Part shown: positions 55,325-64,000 of the stretch, one piece after another
Layout: the number at the start of each line of letters is the position of its first letter
Position numbering within the stretch: position 1 is the stretch's first letter
NCBI GenBank assembly: GCA_017794705.1
Contig: CP051235.1
Coordinates: forward strand, 62,001-126,000
DNA length: 64,000 nt
Direction: 5' to 3'
Origin: Devosia sp.
GTDB lineage: Bacteria > Pseudomonadota > Alphaproteobacteria > Rhizobiales > Devosiaceae
Translations under genes and position numbers: made by a program
The notes under the pieces: generated by a model
Database searches by the model: none
Seen by the model: only the letters and a program-made list of their open reading frames with translations
Told to the model about the DNA's origin: nothing

Positions 55325-55651
55325 ATGGCTAACATGAATTCTGCATTGATGGCATTGGCGGACCCGACCCGGCGGGCGGTCTTTGAGTGTGTGGGGCAGT
55401 CTCCGCGGTCAGTTGGCGAGATTGCCGGCGGGCTCCCCGTGAGCCGTCCGGCGGTCTCCCAGCACCTCAAGGTGCTCAAGGACGCGGGACTGGTACGCGA
55501 CCGTGCGGATGGGGCACGGCGGATTTATTTCGTCGATCCCAAAGGACTGGAGCCCCTGCGAGAATGGTTGGACCGGTTCTGGGGCGATGCGCTTGAGGCT
55601 TATGCCCGGGAAATTGAAAAACAGAATCAGGAAAAGGGAGGAAGGTCATGA
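55325..55651 (+). CDS. ArsR-family transcriptional regulator
   Basis: A 108-residue winged-helix repressor. The HTH region is VGEIAGGLPVSRPAVSQHLKVLKDAGLV (residues about 30-57, in pieces) with the wing RDRADGARRIYFVDP. No metal-binding cysteine pair of the arsenic sensor type is seen, as usual in the subgroup paired with SRPBCC proteins. Its stop overlaps the next start (ATGA). A set of GTAAGT palindromes lies at its promoter. Confidence 0.93.
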   Translation: MANMNSALMALADPTRRAVFECVGQSPRSVGEIAGGLPVSRPAVSQHLKVLKDAGLVRDRADGARRIYFVDPKGLEPLREWLDRFWGDALEAYAREIEKQNQEKGGRS

Positions 55652-56127
55652 CTGCGCAGCACAATATGATCGCGCCTGTCGTCCGAACTGTGCGGGTCGC
55701 CGCTGATGCGCGAAGGGCATTTGACGTTTTCGTGGCCCAGATGGGGCGCTGGTGGCCTGCCGATCATCATATCGGCCAGACGGCATTCAAAGACATTGTT
55801 GTCGAACCCCGGGCCGGCGGTCGATTCTACGAGGTGGGTGAAGAGGGCAGCGAATGTGATTGGGGATACGTCAAGGTGTACAAGCCCGGCGAACGGCTGC
55901 TGCTCGCCTGGCAACTCAACGCCGAGTGGGTTTTTGACCCCGAGTTCGAGGTGGAAGTCGAAGTCACGTTCACTCCGTTGGGCGAACAAACCGAGGTGCG
56001 GCTGGAACACCGCAACATTGAGCGCTACGGCGAAAAGGCGCCCGAGGTGGCCGCGTCAATCAGCGGCGAGGATGGCTGGCCGGAAATTTTGAACTGCTTT
56101 CGCCAATGCTGCGTCGAAGTGGTCTGA
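55648..56127 (+). CDS. SRPBCC (AHSA1-like) domain protein
   Basis: A 159-residue protein with the START/SRPBCC ligand-binding fold of the AHSA1 type: VRTVRVAADARRAFDVFV, the central EPRAGGRFYEVGEEGSE and a C-terminal EVRLEHRNIERYG and GWPEIL region. These proteins are regularly encoded with ArsR repressors, and their ligands are mostly unknown. It is translationally coupled to the ArsR gene. Confidence 0.9.
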   Translation: MTAQHNMIAPVVRTVRVAADARRAFDVFVAQMGRWWPADHHIGQTAFKDIVVEPRAGGRFYEVGEEGSECDWGYVKVYKPGERLLLAWQLNAEWVFDPEFEVEVEVTFTPLGEQTEVRLEHRNIERYGEKAPEVAASISGEDGWPEILNCFRQCCVEVV

Positions 56128-56141
56128 ACCCGGGGACGTGC

Positions 56142-56179
56142 TGACACAAACTGTCACAATGTTCCGCTAATGTTCTAGT
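56142..56179 (+). promoter_or_regulatory. LexA (SOS) box and promoter before the 57-residue gene
   Basis: GTTC-CGCTAAT-GTTC at 56161-56175 is an exact alphaproteobacterial LexA box (GTTC-N7-GTTC). It lies between a possible -35 (CTGTCA, 56151-56156) and -10 (TCTAGT, 56174-56179), where LexA would block transcription. A perfect dyad TGACA-N5-TGTCA (56142-56156) overlaps the -35. Confidence 0.6.
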
Positions 56180-56199
56180 CGACACAAAGGGGAACCATC

Positions 56200-56373
56200 A
56201 TGACCGAACATCAAGCTTTTCGCGGACTCCATCTTTATTCAGAATTGCTGCGCGTGGTCATCCCGCAAGCACGCGCGGGTGTGCCGCAGCGGCCGCGGCT
56301 GCCCGAGCGTTTGCATGAAGACGTCGGTCTTCCCCGCCATGAGCCTCGCCGGAACTGGCAGGACTACCTCTAG
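56200..56373 (+). CDS. Predicted SOS-controlled small protein (57 residues, orphan)
   Basis: A frame from the ATG at 56200 to the TAG at 56373, with GGGG 8 bases upstream and a perfect LexA box 25-39 bases before the start. The product (start MTEHQAFRGLHLYSELL) is basic, rich in Arg, Pro and His, ends EPRRNWQDYL and has no membrane helix or signal. I recognise no family. It shares its stop palindrome CTAG with the convergent acyltransferase gene, an arrangement also used by alaS and the GIN-domain gene. A role in the DNA-damage response, such as a checkpoint or repair modulator, is inference from the box only. Confidence 0.55.
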   Translation: MTEHQAFRGLHLYSELLRVVIPQARAGVPQRPRLPERLHEDVGLPRHEPRRNWQDYL

Positions 56374-58370
56374 TTCCGAAGAGTGGCGACAGTTGAAGGG
56401 GTGACGAACAGATCCAAGATGTCGGGGAACTGGGCCCGAATGTGGCCGCCTACCCATGCGGCGCCGGCACCTGACCAGTGTCCGTAATCGGAAAACACCA
56501 CCGCGCCATCTTCGATGAAGAAGGAGCAGATGTCGTTCGGACAGATGAATTGATCCTTGTCGATGTAGCGGACGCCTGCGCGCTGGACGATGTCCCGAAA
56601 TGCCGGTTCGAACTCGGGCGGCGTTCGGCGCAAGCTGGCATTCATCACCTGGTTCAGTTCGTCATAGCTGGCGCGAAGGTCGTCTTCTTTCATGATGAAG
56701 GCGCGGGGCTCGGGCCAGAACTCGCTGAGCGGCCCGAATATGGTCACCGGGACGCCGGGAAACCGGTCGGCCAGCACCGGCAATAGACTGGCGGCGCTCT
56801 CGGCAGAATAGGCGCCCAGCCTGCCCCGAGAAGTCAGAACGATGCCGTCGAGGGGCACATCGTCGAGATACGCCATAGTCGCCTTTAGCGTTTCCAGACA
56901 CAGTCGCTCACGCCAGTCCATGACGGGGAGGTCTGACGCTGCAACGTCCACAAGCGTAATGATGCTGAGTGCGCAGTTGGCGCCGGTGGTTTGCAGAAAA
57001 TTCGCCTCCGGGTACGTGGCGTCGAGGGCCACATAGAGATCAGCCGCGTGAGAATCGCCCATTACGAGAATGTTGGGCTGGTCCGTTCGGGTCGCGAGGC
57101 AGAGGTCAAAATGACCCTGAATTTCACTGATGCTGTTCTGACGTGTGCGATGACAGATGTCGGCGCGTATGGCGAGGCGACGGGCTTCGAGACCTTTTGA
57201 GAAGGCCACGAAGACCTCCATCTTTTGTTCATTGCCCATGATCGCCAGGCGCTGAGGGAGGCCCGCGTTGAGGATGACGAGCGCACTGATTGCCGCGCTC
57301 GTTGCCATTGCCGAACCCAGCGAAGTCAAGACGAAACGCCTGGATATGGCGCGCTTGCGGGTGCGGAACGGCTGTTCGATGAAGTGGTAGGAAAGCACCG
57401 ACAAGGCGAGCGCCAGCAAAATGCCGGCAAACATGTGCCCATCAGTTGCGTCCAGCCAGCGCAGCTTGATGAAGCTGAAGATTGGCCAGTGCCAAAGATA
57501 AAGCGAGTAGGATATTCGCCCCACGTAGACCAGCGGCCGCAGGGACAGGACCCGGTTGGCAAAGTCTGGGGCAGGGCCGGCGGAGATGGCCAGCACGGTG
57601 CCGGCGACAGGCAGCAGGGCTGAAAGGCCGGGGAATGGTGTCGTCGGTGTGTACAAGAATACTGCGGCGATGATCATGGCGAGACCTGCAAGGCGCAGTG
57701 CCAGCGATATCAGCCGGTTTTTCGGACCTTGCAGTGGCACCAGCGCCAACAGGGATCCGGCCATCAGTTCCCAGACGCGGGCAAGACTGTGATAAAAGGC
57801 GGTGTCCGTATCGCCAGTCTGGACGAGGTGAATGCTCCAGGCGAGAGAGGCGACGAGAACGGCCAGAATCAGTGCCGAGGCCCAACGGCGACTTCTGGCG
57901 AACACCACGGCCATGAATGCCGGAAAGACCAGGTAGTACTGCTCTTCGATGGAAAGTGACCATGTGTGCAGAAGCGGCTTGTCGAAGGCTGCTGAATCAA
58001 AATAGCCGGCCTGGGACAGGAATTGCCAATTTGAGCTGAACCCGGTAAAGGCCAGAAGGCTCCTGGCGAAGTCTGAAAACAATTCCGCCGGGTAGAGGGC
58101 GGCCGCAAACGCGGCTGTCACAATGAGTACCGGGACAAGCGCAGGCAGAAGGCGGCGAATGCGCCGTTCGTAGAACTGGCCGAAACTGAAAGTGCCGGCT
58201 TCGAGGTCCGATCGGATGATCGAAGTGATCAGAAATCCGGAAATGACGAAGAAGACGTCGACGCCGACATAGCCGCCGGCAAAGTCCACGAAACCGGCGT
58301 GAAAGAAGACGACGGGAATGATGGCAAGCGCACGCAAGCCGTCGATATCGGCCCTGTATCCAATCGCCAT
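56370..58370 (-). CDS. OafA/YrhL-type acyltransferase with SGNH domain
   Basis: A 666-residue protein with an N-terminal acyltransferase-3 membrane domain of about ten helices (IGYRADIDGLRALAIIPVVFFHAG, VDVFFVISGFLI, RRIRRLLPALVPV, LHTWSLSIEEQYYL). A linker leads to a C-terminal periplasmic SGNH domain (GDSHAADLY and the catalytic Asp/His in DYGHWSGAG). Such proteins O-acetylate lipopolysaccharide O-antigen or other surface glycans. The ATG at 58370 was chosen because it starts the family N terminus. The acceptor is unknown. Confidence 0.9.
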   Translation of the reverse strand: MAIGYRADIDGLRALAIIPVVFFHAGFVDFAGGYVGVDVFFVISGFLITSIIRSDLEAGTFSFGQFYERRIRRLLPALVPVLIVTAAFAAALYPAELFSDFARSLLAFTGFSSNWQFLSQAGYFDSAAFDKPLLHTWSLSIEEQYYLVFPAFMAVVFARSRRWASALILAVLVASLAWSIHLVQTGDTDTAFYHSLARVWELMAGSLLALVPLQGPKNRLISLALRLAGLAMIIAAVFLYTPTTPFPGLSALLPVAGTVLAISAGPAPDFANRVLSLRPLVYVGRISYSLYLWHWPIFSFIKLRWLDATDGHMFAGILLALALSVLSYHFIEQPFRTRKRAISRRFVLTSLGSAMATSAAISALVILNAGLPQRLAIMGNEQKMEVFVAFSKGLEARRLAIRADICHRTRQNSISEIQGHFDLCLATRTDQPNILVMGDSHAADLYVALDATYPEANFLQTTGANCALSIITLVDVAASDLPVMDWRERLCLETLKATMAYLDDVPLDGIVLTSRGRLGAYSAESAASLLPVLADRFPGVPVTIFGPLSEFWPEPRAFIMKEDDLRASYDELNQVMNASLRRTPPEFEPAFRDIVQRAGVRYIDKDQFICPNDICSFFIEDGAVVFSDYGHWSGAGAAWVGGHIRAQFPDILDLFVTPSTVATLRN

Positions 58371-58475
58371 GATACGCCCGCGCGTGCCCCCAGCCCCAAA
58401 CGTTGCGTTCCGGAATACTAGCAGAGGCACGGTCTGGCAAGCAGGGCGAACGCGCGCGCTGACGCTTGTGGAAGG

Positions 58476-58886
58476 TCAGTCCCGGTTTTCGCGAGGGATG
58501 TAAAAGGCTCGATAGGGCTGCATGCCGATGTGTTCGTAAAAGGCTACTGCTTCAGGCTCGGCGTTGAGTGTGAGACAAATTCCGGGCCCCAGCATTCGTT
58601 TTGCTTCGGCAAGTATGGATTTCCCGATGCCCTGGCCCTGATGGCTCTGGCGCACCGCCAGTTCGGCGCAGTAGCAGATCCACTCGAAGTCGGTGATGCA
58701 CCTGGCCACACCGAGTAGCTGGCCGTCTTCGTCGCGCGCAGTGACGATGAAGTTGGCGCCATGCAGCATCCGTTCGATCCTTTGAAGGTTCAGCAGCGGC
58801 CGCTTTGGCGCCATGGTGGTTTCAGCGAGGAGGGCGGCGAATTCCTCTGCAGTCAGATCGGTTTCGCGGGCAATGATGACTGCCAT
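58476..58886 (-). CDS. GNAT-family N-acetyltransferase
   Basis: A 136-residue single-domain acetyltransferase. The acetyl-CoA motif is CAELAVRQSHQGQGIGKSIL, followed by TLNAEPEAVAFYEHIGMQPY. The substrate is unknown. Its ATG directly abuts the purB stop with no gap, so it is likely translated by coupling to purB. Confidence 0.9.
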   Translation of the reverse strand: MAVIIARETDLTAEEFAALLAETTMAPKRPLLNLQRIERMLHGANFIVTARDEDGQLLGVARCITDFEWICYCAELAVRQSHQGQGIGKSILAEAKRMLGPGICLTLNAEPEAVAFYEHIGMQPYRAFYIPRENRD

Positions 58887-60200
58887 TCAGGCCTCGCCGA
58901 ACACCCGCCTGAAGATCGTGTCGACATGTTTGAGGTGGTACGCCTCATCGAACATCTCGTCGATCACCTGATCCGTCAGGGTGACTTCGGGATCTGCCTT
59001 CAGATTGGCGGCAAACAGACCGGCCCGATCCCCCTGGGCCTGCCAGACCTTCATGGCGTTGCGTTGCACGGCAGCGTAGCTGGCTTCGCGGCTGAAACCG
59101 GCCTGTGTCAGGGCGAGCAGCACACGCTGTGAATTGTGCAGCCCGCCCAGCAAATCGAGATTGCGGCGCATGTTTTCGGGATAGACGACCAGCTTGTCGA
59201 TGACGCCGGTGAGCCGGGCGAGGGCGAAATCGAGGGTGATGGTGGCGTCCGGGCCGATCATGCGTTCAACCGAAGAATGCGAGATATCGCGTTCGTGCCA
59301 GAGGGCGACGTTTTCGAGCGCCGGTGTCACCATGCCGCGTACCAGCCGGGCCAGACCGGTCAGGTTCTCCGTCAGCACCGGATTGCGCTTGTGCGGCATG
59401 GCCGACGAGCCCTTCTGGCCCTTGGAGAAGAATTCCTCGGCTTCGAGGACTTCGGTCCGCTGAAGATGGCGGATTTCGGTTGCGAGCCGCTCCACGGAGG
59501 AGGCGATCACGCCCAGGGTTGCAAAGAACATGGCGTGCCGGTCGCGTGGAATGACCTGGGTCGACACGGGCTCGACGGCGAGGCCGAGCTGTTCGGCGAC
59601 ATATTCCTCCACTGACGGATCAATGTTGGCAAAGCTGCCTACGGCGCCGGAAATAGCACAGGTGGCGATCTCGGCACGGGCATTCACCAGCCGGGTGCGG
59701 CAGCGGTCGAACTCGGCGTAGGCTTGGGCCAGCTTGACGCCGAAGGTGGTGGGTTCGGCGTGAATGCCATGGCTGCGGCCGATTGTGATCGTGTCCTTGT
59801 GCTCGAAGGCGCGCTTCTTGAGCGCAGCGAGCAAATCGTGCAGGTCGGCCAGCAAAAGGTCAGCAGCCCGGGACAGTTGCACGGAAAGGGTCGTGTCGAG
59901 GACGTCTGAAGACGTCATCCCCTGGTGAACGAAACGGGCTTCGGGTCCGACAATCTCGCTGAGATGGGTGAGAAAGGCGATGACGTCGTGTTTGACCTCG
60001 GCTTCGATTTCGTCGATGCGGTCGACGTCAAAAGCAGCGTCGCGCCCTTTTTGCCAGATTACTTCTGCGGCTTCGGCCGGTACGACGCCCAGTTTTGCCT
60101 GAGCGGTTGCCGCATGTGCCTCGATTTCGAACCAGATGCGGAACTTGCTTTCAGGTGACCAGATGGCAACCAAGTCGGGGCGAGAATAGCGCGGAATCAT
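58887..60200 (-). CDS. purB: Adenylosuccinate lyase PurB
   Basis: Catalyses two purine steps (SAICAR to AICAR and adenylosuccinate to AMP). Its 437 residues carry the fumarase/aspartase signature GSSAMPHKRNP at 264-274 and the catalytic HGIHAEPTTFG region near 144-154. The N terminus MIPRYSRPDLVAIWS is standard. First of the minus-strand pur genes in this window. It is 36 bases downstream of rpe. Confidence 0.98.
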   Translation of the reverse strand: MIPRYSRPDLVAIWSPESKFRIWFEIEAHAATAQAKLGVVPAEAAEVIWQKGRDAAFDVDRIDEIEAEVKHDVIAFLTHLSEIVGPEARFVHQGMTSSDVLDTTLSVQLSRAADLLLADLHDLLAALKKRAFEHKDTITIGRSHGIHAEPTTFGVKLAQAYAEFDRCRTRLVNARAEIATCAISGAVGSFANIDPSVEEYVAEQLGLAVEPVSTQVIPRDRHAMFFATLGVIASSVERLATEIRHLQRTEVLEAEEFFSKGQKGSSAMPHKRNPVLTENLTGLARLVRGMVTPALENVALWHERDISHSSVERMIGPDATITLDFALARLTGVIDKLVVYPENMRRNLDLLGGLHNSQRVLLALTQAGFSREASYAAVQRNAMKVWQAQGDRAGLFAANLKADPEVTLTDQVIDEMFDEAYHLKHVDTIFRRVFGEA

Positions 60201-60236
60201 CGGCTTACGGTTTCTTCTTTACAAAGTGAATCCGCG

Positions 60237-60911
60237 TCAGGCGGACTGGACTGCAGTTCGAATGGCGTCAATTCTGGGAGCATAGGTGGCGGCTTCGTTG
60301 CCGGAAAAGATTGCCGATCCTGCAACGAAAGCGTTGGCGCCGGCGCGGGCGATTTCGGCGGCATTGTCGGGCGTTACGCCACCGTCCACCTCGAGGTCGA
60401 TGGGTCGGTCGCCGATCAGGGCTCTGGCCTGGCGCAACTTTTCAAGCGCCGCGGGGATGAAACTTTGACCGCCAAAGCCGGGGTTGACGCTCATGATCAA
60501 GATCAGATCCACGCTGTCGATGACGTTTTCGAGCGCGGAAACAGGCGTGGCCGGATTGAGCACGGCGCCAGCCTTCTTGCCGAGGGCGCGCACGGCCTGA
60601 AGCGACCTGTGCAGGTGCGGTCCGGCTTCCTCATGGATCGATATGATGTCGGCACCGGCTTTGGCAAAGGCTTCAATGTACAGGTCCGCGGGCGAGATCA
60701 TCAGGTGAACGTCAAGCGGTTTGCTGGTCACGGGGCGAATTGCTTCAACAATCAGCGGGCCGATGGTGAGATTGGGGACGAAATGGCCGTCCATGACGTC
60801 GACATGCACCCAGTCGCATCCGGCCTTGTCGATCGCCTGCACCTCATTGCCGAGCCGCGCGAAGTCCGCCGACAGAATGGACGGGGCAATAGCGATCGGG
60901 CGGGCGCTCAT
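60237..60911 (-). CDS. rpe: Ribulose-phosphate 3-epimerase
   Basis: A pentose-phosphate enzyme (224 residues) that interconverts ribulose-5-P and xylulose-5-P. Motifs: [31 protein letters not shown] with His 36 and Asp 38 as metal ligands, [21 protein letters not shown] and [11 protein letters not shown]. The ATG at 60911 has AAGGGA upstream. The long frame upstream is not coding. It lies just upstream of purB, and both feed nucleotide synthesis. Confidence 0.97.
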   Translation of the reverse strand: MSARPIAIAPSILSADFARLGNEVQAIDKAGCDWVHVDVMDGHFVPNLTIGPLIVEAIRPVTSKPLDVHLMISPADLYIEAFAKAGADIISIHEEAGPHLHRSLQAVRALGKKAGAVLNPATPVSALENVIDSVDLILIMSVNPGFGGQSFIPAALEKLRQARALIGDRPIDLEVDGGVTPDNAAEIARAGANAFVAGSAIFSGNEAATYAPRIDAIRTAVQSA

Positions 60912-60991
60912 GGCGTCTTTTCCCTTACGATTCCGGGGTGCGAAGGCGGCGTAGCACGGTCCCCGCGCAAGGGCAACAAACTTGGACGGGG

Positions 60992-62167
60992 CTAGATTAC
61001 GGGTGCGTCGACCGGGTGCAGGACCGGCTTGCCACGGGAGCGCAGCAAGCCCGCCAATGCTGCGGAAGCAAGCAAGGCAGGGATGAGTACGGCGAGGCCG
61101 AAGCGCAAGTCGAGTGCGTGGGCGATGAAGCCGATTACAGGCGGACCGGCGAGGAAACCGGTGAGCGCGACGAATGTCAGCACGGCGACATTGCGGGCGG
61201 ACGAAACGCCCGGCGCCTGTGCCGCCGCGGTTACCGCAAGCGGGAAGCCGACGGAGGCGCCAAGGCCGAGCATGGCAAAACCCGCAAAGGCAATTGGCGC
61301 GGAGGGCGAAAACACCACGACCAGCGCTCCCGCAGCCCCTATCAGCCCGCAAAGCCGGCCGAGATTTACGGCGCCATAGCGTTTCTTCAGGCCGTCGCCG
61401 AGAAACCTGCCGGTAGTCAGGGTGAGTGCAAACAGGGTGTAGCCAAAGCCGGTGAGCGCCGCCGGCGCGTCAAACATGTCTCGAATGAATATGGCCGACC
61501 AGTCGGCGGCAGCCCCTTCCGTCAGCGTCGTGCCCACCACGAAGACGCAGATGCCGAGCAAGGCAGGGTGAGGCAGTTGGAAGGCTTTCGGCTTTTCAGC
61601 GGACGGTTCGTCGGCTGCGGGTGCTCCGGTCTTTTGAAGGGAGAATCCCGCGAACATGGCCAGCGGCAGAACCAGAAGGGCAAAGATGGATTGGGAGGGG
61701 CCCGGGGTGACCCCGAGATAGATGAAACCTGCCCCAACAAGCGTGCCGGCCATGAGGCCGAGGCTCCAGAACCCGTGACAGGTCGACATGATCAGTTTGT
61801 CGCCCCGACGCTCGATTTCGTCGGCCTGGATGTTGAGGCCGAGTTCGAGCAGGGACATGAAAGCGCCGGTGAGCATCAGGGCGAAGAAAAACATCGGCAG
61901 GCTCGTAGCCCATCCCGGCAAGCTGACAGCGGCCAGAAACAGCACAAATCCAACGATGATGATGGCGCGGGCGCCGAAGCGTGTGGCGAGGCGCCCGGAG
62001 ACAGGCAGCGACAACAGCGTTCCAATCGGCAAGCCGATCAGCCCCAGCGCGAGGGTTGCGTGGTCAGCGCCCAGAGCCTGTTGCACCTCTGGGATGCGTG
62101 GCAACCAGCTGCCGAAGGTCAGCGCCTGCACAAAAAACACAAGCATGATCAGGCGCTGTTGCGGCAT
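60992..62167 (-). CDS. MFS transporter, YbjJ-like
   Basis: A 391-residue 12-helix carrier. It begins with [24 protein letters not shown] and continues with [18 protein letters not shown] (MFS loop) and [16 protein letters not shown], the pattern of the YbjJ/MFS group of unknown or sugar-related substrates. Hydrophobicity and length are normal. It is divergent from ccdA and lies 81 bases upstream of rpe on the same strand. Confidence 0.85.
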   Translation of the reverse strand: MPQQRLIMLVFFVQALTFGSWLPRIPEVQQALGADHATLALGLIGLPIGTLLSLPVSGRLATRFGARAIIIVGFVLFLAAVSLPGWATSLPMFFFALMLTGAFMSLLELGLNIQADEIERRGDKLIMSTCHGFWSLGLMAGTLVGAGFIYLGVTPGPSQSIFALLVLPLAMFAGFSLQKTGAPAADEPSAEKPKAFQLPHPALLGICVFVVGTTLTEGAAADWSAIFIRDMFDAPAALTGFGYTLFALTLTTGRFLGDGLKKRYGAVNLGRLCGLIGAAGALVVVFSPSAPIAFAGFAMLGLGASVGFPLAVTAAAQAPGVSSARNVAVLTFVALTGFLAGPPVIGFIAHALDLRFGLAVLIPALLASAALAGLLRSRGKPVLHPVDAPVI

Positions 62168-62342
62168 TTCTGGAAGCTCCGGAGGGCGGAATCAGAGGTG
62201 GGTGACGCAATGATAGCGGCAAAGCTTACGGCTGTAATGGCGTGAAGGGTGACTGATCTCCCTTCACACTGGCTTGAGCGACAACGTGAAGCAATTGAAT
62301 CGCAACGGCTGGCGGGTAAAAGGGCAACCCGAAGGAGACGAA

Positions 62343-63080
62343 ATGGTCGGATTGTCCTTGCCATTGGTGTTCGGAGCCGGGGTGCTGAGCTTTCTCAGCC
62401 CCTGTGTGCTGCCGCTGGTGCCGCCCTATCTCACCTACATGAGCGGCGCGACCTTTGAACAGGTGCGCGAAGATGGGGCGATCGGCGGCTCCATCTGGTG
62501 GCGAGGGGTGACCACCTCGTTGTTCTTCATTCTGGGCTTTTCGCTTGTGTTCATCACGCTGGGGGCGACGGCGACTGCATTCGGGCAGGTGTTCCGGCAG
62601 GCATTGCCGTATCTGACGCCGATTGCGGGGCTGATCATCATTGCGATGGGCCTGCACTTTCTCGGCGTTTACCGCATTGGGATGCTGGACCGGCAATTGC
62701 GGCACAATGGGCCGAGCGCGGCCAGCGGGCCGGGCGGCGGCTTTTTGCTGGGGCTGGCCTTTGCCGTGGGCTGGACGCCTTGCATCGGGCCGGTGCTGGC
62801 GGCGATCCTTGCGATTGCGGCCAGTCAGAACTCGGCCTGGGAAGGTGCAGGGCTGCTGGCCATTTATTCCGCCGGGCTTGGCGTGCCCTTCCTTCTGGCC
62901 GGCGTGGCAATCGGGCCGTTCCTGAGTTTCTTCCAGTCGTTCCGCAAGCATCTCGGGACGGTCGAGAAGGTGATGGGCGGTATCTTGGTGCTGACCGGCC
63001 TGTTGTTCCTGACCGGTCAGTTCACGCGGATATCCTACTGGTTTCTCGAGACTTTCCCGGTCCTGGGTACCATCGGCTGA
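62343..63080 (+). CDS. ccdA: Cytochrome c biogenesis protein CcdA
   Basis: An inner membrane thiol transporter that passes electrons from thioredoxin to periplasmic disulfide proteins, including the cytochrome c maturation path. It has 245 residues and six predicted helices. The two conserved cysteines are in LSPCVLPLVPPYL (helix 1) and GWTPCIGPVL (helix 4). The ATG at 62343 is fixed by AAGGAG 8 bases upstream, and an in-frame start at 62274 would add a hydrophilic tail foreign to the family. It stands alone. No ccm genes are near. Confidence 0.95.
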   Translation: MVGLSLPLVFGAGVLSFLSPCVLPLVPPYLTYMSGATFEQVREDGAIGGSIWWRGVTTSLFFILGFSLVFITLGATATAFGQVFRQALPYLTPIAGLIIIAMGLHFLGVYRIGMLDRQLRHNGPSAASGPGGGFLLGLAFAVGWTPCIGPVLAAILAIAASQNSAWEGAGLLAIYSAGLGVPFLLAGVAIGPFLSFFQSFRKHLGTVEKVMGGILVLTGLLFLTGQFTRISYWFLETFPVLGTIG

Positions 63081-63205
63081 GATTCAGCATTCGTTCACCG
63101 TTCCGGCGGATTCCGCGTATTCCGGTCGTTATCGGCGCGGGGCGCAACCTCTCATTCACGGCCCTGTGGGAACGTGCCACCTGAGTATTTTTGCAAGGGA
63201 AACGC

Positions 63206-64000
63206 ATGCCCGTGGCATCGATGCAGAACGCGCAGCGGAAAAGGCGCGCCACAACTTCGGCTGCCAGAGACTGGTGGCAGGAGCAGGGTGCGGCCGTCGC
63301 GGCCACTTCGCAGATTGATGATGTGGCTGAGGTCTGGCGCGGGCTGGAGGCGCAGGGCATCGAGTCGCCTGGACAAAGCCTTGATTTCACGCGCGCGTGG
63401 ATCCAGCAGTTCAAGATACCTGTTGCCGATCAGCTTTACGTGACGGGATCGCTGGATGGAAAGGTGGTGGCGCTGCTGCCCCTCCAGCGCGATCACAAAC
63501 ACGGTTTGAGCATGTTGACCTGGTTTGCCGGTGCGCATGTCGGATGCCATGCACCGCTGATCGACAGGCCGGTCTTTGCAGCGATGACAACGGCCGAACG
63601 TACGGAGTTCTGGCGCCGGATGCAGCGTGGACTGGCCGGTGCGGATCTCGTGCATCTGGAGGCGGTGCCCGCATTTGAAGGCGACGGGAGTTTTGTCGAC
63701 TTGTGCAGTTCCCACCCGGTCGATCTGCTCTACCGGTCGGAATTTGCGAGCTGGGAGGAATGTGACTCGCAGCAACGCAGCCGCTCACGGCGCAAGCATG
63801 ACAAACAGCAAGGCGCCAAGCTAGAGGCTATGGGCGAAGTTTCGTTTGAAGAGGTCACCAGCGGCGCCGTTGCGCGCGAAGCGGTCGCGACAATGTTCCG
63901 CCAGAAGGCTCGCCGGTTTGCTGAGTGGGGGATCGACGATCCGTTTGCGGATCCGGAAGTGCAGGCTTTTTACGCCGGGTTGCTGGAGCGCCCCGGCGCG
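63206..64000 (+). CDS. GNAT/FemAB (BcsL/CelD-like) protein, cut by window edge
   Basis: An open frame of 265 codons from the ATG at 63206 to the end of the window without a stop. The visible part (VVALLPLQRDHKHGLSMLTWFAG, GCHAPLIDRP, SRSRRKHDKQQGAKLEAMGE and MFRQKARRFAEWGI) resembles the GNAT proteins of the CelD/BcsL (FemAB-like) group, which are associated with polysaccharide or cell-envelope synthesis in Rhizobiales. Function is not proven. It starts 125 bases after ccdA. Confidence 0.8.
   Translation, partial: MPVASMQNAQRKRRATTSAARDWWQEQGAAVAATSQIDDVAEVWRGLEAQGIESPGQSLDFTRAWIQQFKIPVADQLYVTGSLDGKVVALLPLQRDHKHGLSMLTWFAGAHVGCHAPLIDRPVFAAMTTAERTEFWRRMQRGLAGADLVHLEAVPAFEGDGSFVDLCSSHPVDLLYRSEFASWEECDSQQRSRSRRKHDKQQGAKLEAMGEVSFEEVTSGAVAREAVATMFRQKARRFAEWGIDDPFADPEVQAFYAGLLERPGA

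Overview
The window is a contiguous piece of an alphaproteobacterial chromosome, most likely from the order Hyphomicrobiales (Rhizobiales). The evidence is a high-GC genome with FliX, a one-cysteine DksA, the hybrid kinase CckA, CtrA-type boxes at flagellar promoters, an FMN-riboswitch-controlled RibN transporter, an SbmA/BacA-type peptide transporter, an ATP synthase zeta subunit and an alphaproteobacterial LexA box. Genus cannot be read from the sequence. No tRNA, rRNA, CRISPR array, transposase, integrase or prophage gene was seen.

Bases 1-22885 are mostly flagellar. A flagellin gene runs off the left edge, followed by a flgI - rod-binding protein - FlgN-like operon (minus), fliX (divergent), and then three non-flagellar genes: dksA, an ABC-F ATPase and an M32 carboxypeptidase. 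Next come flgF-flgG-flgA-flgH (minus, ending at a strong terminator) and, divergently, fliL-fliM-DUF6468-motE plus a 1116-residue secreted beta/TPR protein. fliO-fliP (minus) face flgB-flgC-fliE-fliQ-fliR-flhB (plus). The genes encode the basal body, P and L rings, export gate and part of the switch. fliF, fliG, fliN, flhA, the hook genes and motA/B must lie elsewhere. Five flagellar promoter regions each carry a TTAA-N7-TTAAC-like CtrA box in the same orientation. cckA, whose product starts the phosphorelay to CtrA, lies directly after flhB.

Bases 25584-40105 hold a strongly structured non-coding stretch, ribN with its FMN riboswitch, an aldo/keto reductase, recA, alaS, a secreted GIN-domain protein with SSGAD repeats, icd, small housekeeping enzymes (TfoX-like, GFA-like, GNAT, TrmJ-like), two exporters and rpsD.

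Bases 40174-64000 contain sbmA, two MFS carriers and a bolA - small protein - grxD - ytoQ operon. After these come two tandem glycosyltransferases and the purine genes purB, purC, purS, purQ and purL. The purine genes all lie on the minus strand in pathway-cluster order but are separated by accessory genes: acyltransferases, DUF1304 and Pr6Pr membrane proteins, and an ArsR-SRPBCC pair. The window ends with rpe, an MFS carrier, ccdA and a truncated GNAT/FemAB-type gene.

The most notable features are the CtrA-box set with an associated GGCA-N5-TGCC motif, a perfect LexA box in front of a 57-residue orphan gene, a fliP with no canonical start codon, the large AMIN-like/TPR flagellar-cluster protein, the structured RNA candidate after cckA, and the tandem glycosyltransferases with a conserved 5' patch.
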